Of a stretch of DNA of 64,000 nt, positions 51,901 to 58,758 are shown in pieces. The first letter of the stretch is position 1. Every line of letters starts with the position of its first letter. Source of the stretch: Mycolicibacterium fluoranthenivorans (GTDB taxonomy: Bacteria; Actinomycetota; Actinomycetes; Mycobacteriales; Mycobacteriaceae); NCBI RefSeq assembly GCF_011758805.1, contig NZ_JAANOW010000003.1, positions 496,001 through 560,000 on the forward strand, in the 5' to 3' direction. The notes below the pieces were generated by a model. The model was not told where the DNA came from, did not search any database, and saw only the letters and a list, made by a program, of their open reading frames with translations. Made by a program: the position numbers and the translations under genes.

Positions 51901-52359
51901 GACGTCGACGAACATGACATCCACACTCGGGCCGTGGAGTTCTACCTGCTCGAAGAGAACTCTGTCATCGACGTCGTACTGCTTGCCTACGTATCCGCGG
52001 ATGGTCTTGGTGATGCGGTCGCGGTGGTCCTGACGCTTCTCGTGTGTGTTCTTGATCTCGATGAGCGTCTTGACGTCGAACCCGTCGCCATTGCGCTTGT
52101 CAATCAAGCTGTGGTGGGTCGGGCAAAGAAGAAGTAAATTGTCGTACCCATCAACGTCGCCGCTGTAGGTCGAGTCGTGCCGAGGTCCGCCGGGTCGAGG
52201 GGATCGGATATGTGCCTCTTCGCCGTTGACGACAGAGGACTTCTCGCCGGTAGCTTCGTCGACCTGATCCGCGGTCAAGGCTTGCCAACATGAGGTAAAC
52301 GAGCAGATGTCGTGAGCGCGCGACCACAGCAGCTTGCGCGTCTGGGCGCTGATCGTCAC
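48931..52359 (-). CDS. HNH endonuclease-NACHT NTPase (bacterial NLR-like protein)
   Basis: A 1142-aa STAND ATPase. Residues 1-115 are an HNH nuclease domain: Cys19 and Cys24, GEEAHIRSP (48-53) and YDNLLLLCPTHHSLIDK (72-88), the usual beta-beta-alpha-metal layout. Residues about 200-450 are a NACHT module: Walker A GGPGQGKSTLL (209-219) and the NACHT-type Walker B LIALDGLDEVAN (317-328). Then come winged-helix-like sequence and QSLREYFAALFIF (about 555-567), a motif typical of NLR-like ATPases. The last 500 residues are helical, probably the sensor. GTG start with GAGGGA 3-8 nt upstream. Visibly lower GC than its neighbours, so transferred. Bacterial NACHT proteins are known anti-phage sensors; here HNH would cut DNA on activation. 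The role is inferred. Confidence 0.85.
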   Translation of the reverse strand: MTISAQTRKLLWSRAHDICSFTSCWQALTADQVDEATGEKSSVVNGEEAHIRSPRPGGPRHDSTYSGDVDGYDNLLLLCPTHHSLIDKRNGDGFDVKTLIEIKNTHEKRQDHRDRITKTIRGYVGKQYDVDDRVLFEQVELHGPSVDVMFVDVPFACRPDTKIAEIMERIAAAQPGDQEATQSEDSQIVTGAAQAILHPEWTGNALLVGGPGQGKSTLLQYVCQFHRARMLDDAAYSGAQQKLSPATSVVRVAIRLDLRRYAEWATQKASASRKGKENERQWRSIEQYIVSDIKKGSGGHAFTLEDLAALTSTEPVLIALDGLDEVANIEQRSRVSEEIVSTNARLKADARDLVVLVATRPGLTTSSLWSSREFPRFDLRRLSQGLRVQYLRQWSTAAGLNDEAADRLQTTFMDNHHVPHIRELASYPMQLAILLHLLYRRQLLPQQRTELYAEYLKTFLDREQSEDKEPLLSEQRDVIVSVHAYLGWYLQTRAEEGGAGAISRVELKALVRDHLEGQEYGQDLADRLFSAIATRVLCLVERDTGKFQFEVQSLREYFAALFIFENAPPKGIGNSRDDCLDALLERPYWSNVCRFFVGMFSKVEVRGIRHNLRNRGAKGDLALHPMLRSMAALFLDDRTYAGQADEPIQEVVDFVLHDQGVFLADDGLLDINNSSLHLSERAGRAQAVRHLKSRLSTESSADTRTALSRVLQRHARSEDKIAAWWWEHGDRTQQWLETASDLGAFAQLHDHQSEALAKLLDRVDSPRTWLTALLIRGSYDGRHPAVLTSCRNDLNEGAGDALATASPSTPVGRLVECAALAQSRARPNGQAKRTRMRERDQDSSELLADVTELCNYLRSQYVWDATSNDWFSRLARIEHVWGDGWVLRQAVASVPSNIELGELAIRADGSNPTVQGVASREGEARAHRGEIDWWRDSLTTCGTDLERRHWMFSILTVARMQVIVELSDSLVELSSQLSPREFRSLRGSLAGFMGSPTARELVLNEPLRLRSVNVSPRLLWLIRPVATEATKHWIDRRIVVGFQTLLEPGMGDMRELVRTVGAQTSIKADLLRHGRSALPLGGWASDIKVGAVSFSLARAILQSPGEWPGDLVQRGAEKLGSRVASQTPTLAATALTHSWFTQ

Positions 52360-52668
52360 GGTCCCTCGCTCAGAGCATCGGGTGCTTAAGTACTAATCCT
52401 CAACATCGTGTCAGACGGGACCACCATCAGCGGAAATTCCGGGACGAACACGGCCGGAGGATGGAGCTGGGTGCTGAGACACGCGGCTCTCTGTCGTCAG
52501 ACGTTTCTGTGTAGCAGTTCGATCCTGGCGTGAACTTCCGCCAGCGCGTGTTCGATTCCTGCCTGCGACTGCGGCTCGAGGCCAACGGTGTTGCTTGGGC
52601 AAGCTGTGTACAGTCCCGGATGAGAAAGCGCCGTAGCCGGCAGCCGTTCTTCGCGACTCGCTTGCCTG
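52360..52668. other. Intergenic region upstream of the HNH-NACHT gene
   Basis: About 310 nt. The only AT-rich patch is TTAGTACTTAAG on the minus strand (52387-52398), roughly 30-40 nt before the GTG at 52359, a plausible promoter or operator. It is faintly like the TACTAGTAGTACA element found elsewhere in the island. No small gene with a ribosome binding site was seen. Confidence 0.4.
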
Positions 52669-53352
52669 CTACAGAGGCAGGAAGCCATTCCCCAGCCGTT
52701 GGCGCCTGGCTTCGCGATATTGAAGCCAGTGCTCCATGACGATGACACCAGCATCGCGACGCCGATTCAGGAGTGCTCCGAGCGCCGTTGACCGCTGAGC
52801 GTTAAGCACTTCGTGATTAACTTTGTACTGATTTCTTTCGGCCGGGGTCGCGTGTGAATAACATTGCGTACCAACCAAACCGCCGCCAAGATGGATGACG
52901 GCGCTGACACATTTTTCGCCCGTGGTGCGAACCGTTCCGGCGCACCTGGGCCGTCTTGCCGCCGCTTCGGCGTCATCTCCCATTCGCAGCTGCCAAAGGG
53001 CACGCTCGAGATCGCAAGCCATCGTCATCAACGGATCGACTCTGTGAGCACCCTGGCGCACGGCGGCATTGTGCCGCGCAAAGATCGCTCGAGGCCGCGA
53101 TGGCCCGTCGGCCCATGGTGAATCTAGAGGCGCGCCCTGATGCACCAAGCTAGCGGCCTCGAACGCCTCACGGGCGGCATCCTGAACTGCTTGCAGGTCC
53201 TCGTCCAGCTCATCGAAGTTCAGCTCTGCTTCCCCCGCCAACGCTTGCAGCGCTAAGCGACTCTCCATCATTCGTATGCGTAGCTCGTCGAGTACCTCCA
53301 ATGCAAAGCCGGACACATTCTCCGATGCCTCGCTGCGCGTCGTCGGAACCAC
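52669..53352 (-). CDS. Hypothetical protein with cysteine/histidine motif
   Basis: A 227-aa protein of unknown function. Residues 1-70 are helical (ALEVLDELRIRMMESRLALQ, ELDEDLQAVQDAAREAFEAA). Residues 130-170 carry RPRCAGTVRTTGEKCVSAV and GTQCYSHATPAERNQY, a C-x9-C-x15-17-C-x2-H arrangement that could bind zinc, as in small phage and actinobacterial C...C...CxxH domains. The last 50 residues are basic. The GTG at 53352 follows TACATT by 6 nt, so the mRNA may be leaderless; that -10 overlaps the 13-mer element at 53361. It lies upstream of, and on the same strand as, the HNH-NACHT gene. Confidence 0.7.
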   Translation of the reverse strand: MVPTTRSEASENVSGFALEVLDELRIRMMESRLALQALAGEAELNFDELDEDLQAVQDAAREAFEAASLVHQGAPLDSPWADGPSRPRAIFARHNAAVRQGAHRVDPLMTMACDLERALWQLRMGDDAEAAARRPRCAGTVRTTGEKCVSAVIHLGGGLVGTQCYSHATPAERNQYKVNHEVLNAQRSTALGALLNRRRDAGVIVMEHWLQYREARRQRLGNGFLPL

Positions 53353-53360
53353 GACAAAAA

Positions 53361-53373
53361 TGTACTACTAGTA
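53361..53373 (-). promoter_or_regulatory. Shared 13-mer operator candidate, copy 1
   Basis: On the minus strand TACTAGTAGTACA, continuing into TT; it contains the palindrome TACTAGTA and overlaps the -10 (TACATT) of the 227-aa gene. The same 13-mer occurs at 55990-56002. Two exact copies at two promoters in one island argue for a common regulator, most simply the XRE protein encoded at 56031. Confidence 0.6.
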
Positions 53374-53566
53374 AGACACAGACGGCTAGCTGCGAGCGGT
53401 CCACAGGTGGCCTCACCTACCGCGCCGCGGAAGTGCCTGCTTCCTAGTCGCCCTGGTCACACACTCAACAAGCCGCCGGAGCGCCGCACGCGAAATTCGC
53501 CGCGCGTCAGCTCGCAGCCCAACTTCGCGCCCGCGGGGCGTCGTAAGTCGGCACGCCGACGACGGG

Positions 53567-54169
53567 TTACACAAGGTCCTGCGGCAGCACGGGCGCGTAT
53601 CCGAGCGGGTCCGCGCAGGCATGACATAGCGTCTTGGCCCAAAACCGGGTTCTCTGCAGTACTCCGGGTTCGCCGCAGCGTTCGCAGGTGATCGCGGAGG
53701 CACGTTCGGCGTCGTCGGTGATGGTGTCCATGGCGTCGAGCAGCTCGGGGCTGGCGTCCTCGCTGCTGGGCCAGTAGTAGTAGCGCAGCGTGCCGAACTT
53801 CTCCTTGATCTGGTGCACGACGTACTCGGCGTCGATCTCGACCAAGCGCTGGTCGGTGGCGATGACCAAGGGGTACCAACCGGGGTCGACGCTGATCCAG
53901 CGTCCCCAGCCGTCGGGGATGCGGCGCAGGATGGTCTCGATCGCCGTGGCATGCGGTCCGGCATCAGCGGGGATGTGCAGGGCGTTACGGTGCTTGTCGG
54001 GGTCGATGTCCAGAGACATGAACCGGGCGAACGCGCCCTCGACGTCCTCGGGTGTCGCAGTGCCGTTGCGCAGCGCGTCACCCATCGCGGTGAAGTCCGA
54101 TTCAATTGCCTGAATGCGGATTCGCTCCGACTCGGTCAGCTCGGGAATGCCCTCATCGCCGTCGCTCAT
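53567..54169 (-). CDS. AAA+ partner protein with C-terminal zinc ribbon
   Basis: A 200-aa protein starting MSDGDEGIPELTESERIRIQ. Its ATG overlaps the stop of the upstream AAA+ gene (ATGA), so the two are one unit. The middle has a WGRWISVDPGWYPLVIATDQ segment. The C-terminus holds two CxxC pairs (CERCGEPG and CHACADP), a treble-clef or ribbon likely binding zinc. The open frame upstream of 54169 is GC-bias antisense-like sequence within the ATPase gene. No known family recognised; it may be an adaptor or substrate of the ATPase. Confidence 0.75.
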   Translation of the reverse strand: MSDGDEGIPELTESERIRIQAIESDFTAMGDALRNGTATPEDVEGAFARFMSLDIDPDKHRNALHIPADAGPHATAIETILRRIPDGWGRWISVDPGWYPLVIATDQRLVEIDAEYVVHQIKEKFGTLRYYYWPSSEDASPELLDAMDTITDDAERASAITCERCGEPGVLQRTRFWAKTLCHACADPLGYAPVLPQDLV

Positions 54170-55557
54170 CAGAGGTACATGCCGTTCGGGATGGTGGCGC
54201 GGTAGCGCCCGCTGCCCACCTCGGCGAGCAGCGCCGCAGTGTCGAGCTGCCCGGTGTCGTCGGCGGACAGGACTGCCCGACGAACGATTTCGCGTAGGTC
54301 GCTGCCGCTGGTCTGCTCCGGCACGGCGGCAGCTACTGCGCCGGTGTCCACGGTGTCTCCGCCTGGGAGGCCGGTGATCAGTGCGGTCAGGATGCGGGCC
54401 GCGTCGGTGCGGGTGGGGTAGCCGATCGCGACGATGGCGTCGAAGCGGCCGGTGCGGATCGCGGCCTCGTCCAGGGTGGCGGCGTCGTTGGTTGAGGCCA
54501 GGGTGAGGATGCGGGCGTCGGCGGCGATGTCCATGGCCGCCAACAACTCCGAGAGCCCGCCACCGTATCCGCTGTGGCGGCTGCGGCACCACAGATCGAC
54601 GTCCTCCAGGACGAGCAGAACGGGCCCACCGAGGCGTTGAGCTTCCTCGACGACCGCGGTCAACAGGTGCTCGCCGGCCTTGGCCTCGACGTAGATGACG
54701 GTGAACGCGCCGACCACTTCGGCGGCGATCACCGCCGACACCGCGGACTTCCCGGTCCCGGGAGGCCCGCAGAGCAGCACCCCACGCCGGGCGCCCAAGC
54801 CATGGGTGTTGAGCAGGTCGTGGCGGTCGCGCACCGCGGTCAGGCCGAGGTCAATCTCCCGCCAGACCTCGTCGTTGATGATGACCGTGTCGCGGGTGAG
54901 GGTGGCAGGGAGGTCGATCACCGACAGGTGCAGGCCGCCGGCGCTGGTGGCGCGCAGGGCCCGACCGCGATACGGGTTGAGGTCGTTGGCGCGGTCGATG
55001 AGCCGGTCTAGGGCTAGGCGGGCGCCGTCCTGATGGTCGGGGGTGACGTAGGCGCTGAGTTGCGGGGATCCCATCGCGGCCCGGCGGGCATCGATGGCGA
55101 TCACGCACCCGGTGTCGGCGAGCACCGTTCCGGCCGGGAAGTGCACCCGCAGGCACTGAGGGTGGCGGTAGGTGCGTCCACCGATCTCGGTTTGGGTCCA
55201 CGCCGGGGGGAGCCCGTATTCACCCGGCCCCACCTCAATGACGTTGGCGTAGGACGTGATCCACTCAGCCAATGCGACCGCGGTAGTCAAACGCGACACC
55301 GGATCCAGCTCACGCTCCTCGTCGACCAGCTGCTCGACGCCGAGGCAGCGGGCGGTGAACCGGTCCGCAGTCTCCGCCCGCGGCGCCCGTTGCGTCACCC
55401 CGACCAGCAACTCGCCTAGCGCGCGCAACCCGATGCTGGCGTGGTCGGGCAGGGTGTCGAGGTATGCCCCCACGTCGTCGATTGGCTGGCGACGCAGGCC
55501 GGCACCGCCGACGGTGTCGGCGGGCGGGGTGGTCGGTTCGTTGTCGGTGATAGTCAT
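54169..55557 (-). CDS. AAA+ ATPase (p97/FtsH-type module)
   Basis: A 462-aa protein from the ATG at 55557. Residues 1-230 are a family-specific N-domain; the AAA+ core follows: Walker A LLCGPPGTGKSAVSAVIAAE (264-271 is the loop), Walker B VLLVLEDVDLWCRS (about 313-326), sensor 1 LTLASTNDAATLDEA and arginine finger AIRTGRFDAIVAIGYPTRTD. The C-terminal lid has SGSDLREIVRRAVLSADDTG. No protease or transmembrane part is present. Together with the zinc-ribbon partner it forms a two-gene module. GC is high, unlike the flanking island genes, so it may have a different origin. The in-frame sequence 55558-55869 is not protein-like. Confidence 0.82.
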   Translation of the reverse strand: MTITDNEPTTPPADTVGGAGLRRQPIDDVGAYLDTLPDHASIGLRALGELLVGVTQRAPRAETADRFTARCLGVEQLVDEERELDPVSRLTTAVALAEWITSYANVIEVGPGEYGLPPAWTQTEIGGRTYRHPQCLRVHFPAGTVLADTGCVIAIDARRAAMGSPQLSAYVTPDHQDGARLALDRLIDRANDLNPYRGRALRATSAGGLHLSVIDLPATLTRDTVIINDEVWREIDLGLTAVRDRHDLLNTHGLGARRGVLLCGPPGTGKSAVSAVIAAEVVGAFTVIYVEAKAGEHLLTAVVEEAQRLGGPVLLVLEDVDLWCRSRHSGYGGGLSELLAAMDIAADARILTLASTNDAATLDEAAIRTGRFDAIVAIGYPTRTDAARILTALITGLPGGDTVDTGAVAAAVPEQTSGSDLREIVRRAVLSADDTGQLDTAALLAEVGSGRYRATIPNGMYL

Positions 55558-55687
55558 CGCTTTGCAAGGGTGGTGGTCGGGTTTTCGGCGAGTCGAACTG
55601 AATCGCACTCCGCCCTCTGATCGGCAGCCTGCTTTTTCCGCGTGTCCGCAGCCGCCAGCTGACTTGAATGGTGCGTCTGGTGCGTGA

Positions 55688-55927
55688 CTAGGGATTCCAT
55701 GGGTCGCGAACGTCGTACGCGAGCTCCGCCCTCTCCGCCAAGGGATCCCCGAGGCCGGAAAACAGGCCAGTGATGTCGATCCACTGCCTCCATCGGCGCG
55801 ACGCCGCTGGACTAATTCTGGTGACAGGTCTGGTCGGTGTAGCTGAGGTGGCATCTTGTTCGAATTCATGACAGCGAACGAACTCTGGGGCCATAAGCCA
55901 ACGCTTGCAGGGGTCTTCAGGGCTCAT
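55688..55927 (-). CDS. Possible 79-aa gene upstream of the AAA+ module
   Basis: An open frame starting MSPEDPCKRWLMAPEFVRCH at 55927 and ending in AYDVRDPWNP. It lies between the divergent XRE gene and the AAA+ gene, in an otherwise empty 470 nt. Promoter-like TAGTAT (minus strand, within the 13-mer element at 55990-56002) is about 65 nt upstream. GAAAGG precedes the start by a longer than usual gap, and an alternative start at 56020 exists. No similarity recognised. Coding status is uncertain. Confidence 0.35.
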   Translation of the reverse strand: MSPEDPCKRWLMAPEFVRCHEFEQDATSATPTRPVTRISPAASRRWRQWIDITGLFSGLGDPLAERAELAYDVRDPWNP

Positions 55928-55989
55928 GGCAACGATTTGTCGTGACCTTTCAGATGCATGAAGTGACGCATCACTCAGTGGCAGTGTAA

Positions 55990-56002
55990 TACTAGTAGTA
56001 CA
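55990..56002 (+). promoter_or_regulatory. Shared 13-mer operator candidate, copy 2
   Basis: TACTAGTAGTACA, identical to the element at 53361-53373, sits 29 nt before the XRE gene. It also overlaps a -10-like TAGTAT for the opposite strand, so it could control both the regulator and the AAA+ module. Confidence 0.6.
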
Positions 56003-56030
56003 GACATCGGAGGCGCGCACAGCCTTACTG

Positions 56031-56291
56031 GTGGGCGTGCCTACGCGACCTAGTCAGAACAGTCCGGAGCGCGTGGCTGCATGGGAGCGTCGGCGGGCGG
56101 CCGTCGGCAGACGAATCCGCGAGTTGCGGCAGAAGCGCGGCCTGACTCAGGAGCAATTGGCCTTGAAGTCTGGCGTCACGCGGCCGATCCTCAATGAAGT
56201 CGAGAACGGCAAGCGCGGGCTGCTCTTCGAGCGGCTGTACGACATCGCCGAGGCACTCGATGTGCCGGCGAGTGAGCTCATGGCGGAGTAA
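56031..56291 (+). CDS. Small XRE-family regulator
   Basis: An 86-aa helix-turn-helix protein: VGRRIRELRQKRGLTQEQLA, SGVTRPILNEVENGKRGLLF and ERLYDIAEALDVPASELMAE. GTG start. The domain covers nearly the whole protein, as in phage-type or defence-island regulators. It lies 29 nt downstream of a TACTAGTAGTACA element that recurs at the 227-aa gene promoter. The simplest reading is that it represses both. Confidence 0.88.
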   Translation: MGVPTRPSQNSPERVAAWERRRAAVGRRIRELRQKRGLTQEQLALKSGVTRPILNEVENGKRGLLFERLYDIAEALDVPASELMAE

Positions 56292-56559
56292 ATCGGCTTG
56301 TGTAGCCGAATCTAGGTCCAACGCCTCGCAGGCTCAGAGTGCTGTCGCACCATCGGCCGCAGTTGGCGCCCGTGCCGATCGCACTGCAACCGCGGGTCGC
56401 AGCCCATGAGCGTGAAACACTGATTACGGTGCTGATCCATAGTGCGCGCGGGTACAACGCATCCTGCGACTTATCGGCAGGCCCGAGAGTCCTGAGGGCG
56501 CGGATTGCGCGCTAGCCTCCGCCAGCAGATCTATCCACGAGGGATGCGAGGACCGGTAG

Positions 56560-57642
56560 ATGGCAAAGAAGGACGATGTCGAGTTAGAGGTTGAGTCTCC
56601 GATCGCGCCCCCGCGAACTTTGCGTGTCTCCAGCGCAAGTCGAATTGTCTTCCCCGCGACCGATATCACGCCGGCCATCACGAAGCTCGAACTAGTCCAG
56701 TACGTGATTGCGGTAGGCGAACCGCTACTCCGTGTGTTGCGTTCGCGTCCAACAACATTGGAGCGATGGCCCAACGGTGTGCAGCCTGGGATGCACTTAG
56801 GGCGAGGTGGCGACGACGGCGGCTTCTACCAAAAGCGCATGATCCGACATGCACCGGATTTTGTCGAAGGAGTCGAGATTGCGTTCCCTTCTGGCAGAAC
56901 CGCTGCAGAGGTCTGTCCGACCGAACCCGCGGTGCTCGCCTGGTGCGCCCAGATGGGGACAATCACGTTCCACCCGTGGCCAGTCCGGCGAACAGAAGAT
57001 CCGAGTTCTGTTGACAAGCCGGATGAGCTACGAATCGATCTTGATCCTGAACCTGGAACCACATTCCGTGACGTTGTAAGGGTGGCGCTCGCAGCTGGGG
57101 ACCTGCTGAACGAGTTTGGGATCACTGGGTACTGCAAGACATCTGGAGGCCGTGGGGTACACGTGTTCGTGAGGATCAAGCCTGATTGGGACTTCATCGA
57201 CGTCCGCCACGCGGCCATAGCTTTCGGTAGGGAATTGGAGCGGCGCGACAAGGGTGTCACCACGGAATGGTGGAAGGAACTACGTGGCGAGCGAGTCTTT
57301 GTTGACTACAACCAGAATTGTCGGGACAGAACGATCGCCGCCGCTTGGTCTCCCCGGTCGCGCGCCGGGGCACCAGTCTCGACGCCGGTTACTTGGACAG
57401 AGCTTCAGCAGATCTCCGATCCCCGTGAACTCAATGTGGCCACTGTGCCGGAACGTCTGGCCGAGGCAGGAGACCCTTGGCAGGGTCTCGATGATGTGCA
57501 TCACTCGATCGATCAGCTGCTGGATTTGTGGAACGAGAATCCGGTTGAGATGAACTTTCCTCCGGATTACCCCAAGATGCCGGGCGAGCCTCCGCGAGTA
57601 CAGCCGAGCCGAAAAGTGGCTGCTAACTGGGAAGATGAATGA
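56560..57642 (+). CDS. LigD-polymerase-like (PolD-type) primase/polymerase domain protein
   Basis: A 360-aa archaeo-eukaryotic-primase-fold polymerase related to the Pol domain of LigD, used in end joining and gap repair, with preference for ribonucleotides in known relatives. Motifs: FPATDITPAITKLELVQYVI, PTTLERWPNGV, YQKRMIRHAPDFVE, the catalytic DELRIDLDPEPG (DxD), KTSGGRGVHVFV and RVFVDYNQNCRDRTIAAAW. No ligase or nuclease domain. A degraded relative's 3' end lies 8 kb away on the opposite strand. Lower GC than the core genome suggests it came with the island. It may support DNA repair after nuclease-based defence, or simply replace the lost native copy. Confidence 0.88.
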   Translation: MAKKDDVELEVESPIAPPRTLRVSSASRIVFPATDITPAITKLELVQYVIAVGEPLLRVLRSRPTTLERWPNGVQPGMHLGRGGDDGGFYQKRMIRHAPDFVEGVEIAFPSGRTAAEVCPTEPAVLAWCAQMGTITFHPWPVRRTEDPSSVDKPDELRIDLDPEPGTTFRDVVRVALAAGDLLNEFGITGYCKTSGGRGVHVFVRIKPDWDFIDVRHAAIAFGRELERRDKGVTTEWWKELRGERVFVDYNQNCRDRTIAAAWSPRSRAGAPVSTPVTWTELQQISDPRELNVATVPERLAEAGDPWQGLDDVHHSIDQLLDLWNENPVEMNFPPDYPKMPGEPPRVQPSRKVAANWEDE

Positions 57643-57889
57643 CGAGTAGTGTCGCGCGGCCTTGTGATGCTTCGCTACAGTTAGTGACCAGATCGATCCT
57701 CGACAGAGTCGAGGGCTTCCCGCAAAAATCATATGCACGGCGCCTCGCCTTCCGGTCGTTGATTACCCGATTGATGCGTCCGGCGTCCCCCGCACCGCTG
57801 TCACGCGTGCGCCAAACACTCCAACGGACCAGCCATATCGTCGAGGCCGTTTCCTAGGTATCGCCGGCAAGAAGCGCGGCTAGCCGGAC

Positions 57890-58265
57890 CCGCCACCACC
57901 CACAGCGGTCCGAGTGGGCCTTTGATCAGCGGTTGACACAGCAGACCGGCCACCACGATCGGCACCGCGGCGAACACCACCCACCACGCAAACCGGAAGT
58001 CCCGGTCGCTGCGGGCCTCGGAATGAACCAGGCCGCGGCCCACGCGACGACGAAGCGGCGCAGGGCGGCGAAGAAGTACACCAACGCCGCCGCGATCGAC
58101 CCTATCTGGATCACCGCGGTAAACCCGACGACCGCGGCGTCCCATACCGGGATGCCCAGCAGCCCTTCAGCGATCTTGAGGTGCCCGGTGGAGGAGACCG
58201 GCAGGAACTCGGTCATCCCCTAGATGACCGAGGATCACGGCCTGCCCGACATCAATGACGCTCAA
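57890..58265 (-). pseudogene. Broken undecaprenyl-diphosphatase (uppP) gene
   Basis: The minus strand starts TTG AGC GTC at 58265 behind AGAGGAG and reads SVIDVGQAVILGH. A one-base shift then leads into MTEFLPVSSTGHLKIAEGLL, the UppP active-site signature, preceded by an in-frame TAG. The frame is lost again after about 60 codons and continues elsewhere as FAAVPIVVAGLLCQPLIKGP to LWVVAG. The last half of the gene (the second active-site region) is missing. Two frameshifts plus a 3' deletion make it a pseudogene. Its broken end lies at the right side of the accessory island, consistent with an insertion boundary. Confidence 0.75.
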
Positions 58266-58341
58266 GCGGTGAACTCCTCTGTCGCGTAGCGGTTTAAGCG
58301 CCGTGCGGGAGTGTCAGTCCGGCCGTACTTGGTGCAGTGGG

Positions 58342-58758
58342 TCAACTCTCGGTGTGATCGATTCCGGCGAAGCGCCGCACCGCCTGAAGGCCTTCGCTGG
58401 TGCCGGGCCAGTGTGTCTGCAGCGCGGCGGGGCCGGCTCGGCGGGTGACCGAGCGTAGCGTGATCGCCACGATGATCGCGTCGTCGGCGAAGCCGAGGAC
58501 CGGGATGAAGTCCGGGATCAGGTCGATCGGCAGAACCAAATAGCCCAGCAGCAGCACCAGCCGGATGCGGACCCCGCGCGGCAGATCGGGGTCCGCGGCC
58601 AGTCGGCGCAACAGGATCACGGTGTCGGGTAACAGACGCAGCAGGTCGGTGACGCGCAGATCTGCTGGTCGGGTCACGGCCAGGGCGATCAACAAGGCCA
58701 GCCACAGAAGGAGTAGACCCGCGAGGACCGCGATCACCGTGGTCCACACGTGCGCCAT
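58342..58758 (-). CDS. YkvA-like (DUF1232) membrane protein
   Basis: A 138-aa protein with an N-terminal transmembrane helix (VIAVLAGLLLLWLALLIALA) and the DUF1232 motif LLGYLVLPIDLIPDFIPVLG followed by GFADDAIIVA. The ATG at 58758 overlaps the MFS transporter stop (ATGA), making it the last gene of the riboswitch-led operon. Function unknown. The longer open frame to 59049 lies over the transporter and is not coding. Confidence 0.82.
   Translation of the reverse strand: MAHVWTTVIAVLAGLLLLWLALLIALAVTRPADLRVTDLLRLLPDTVILLRRLAADPDLPRGVRIRLVLLLGYLVLPIDLIPDFIPVLGFADDAIIVAITLRSVTRRAGPAALQTHWPGTSEGLQAVRRFAGIDHTES

Noticed and set aside
48000..58300. Prophage or insertion sequence as the source of the island
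   Set aside because: No integrase, transposase, capsid, portal or terminal inverted repeats of an IS were seen; the transfer mechanism stays unknown.
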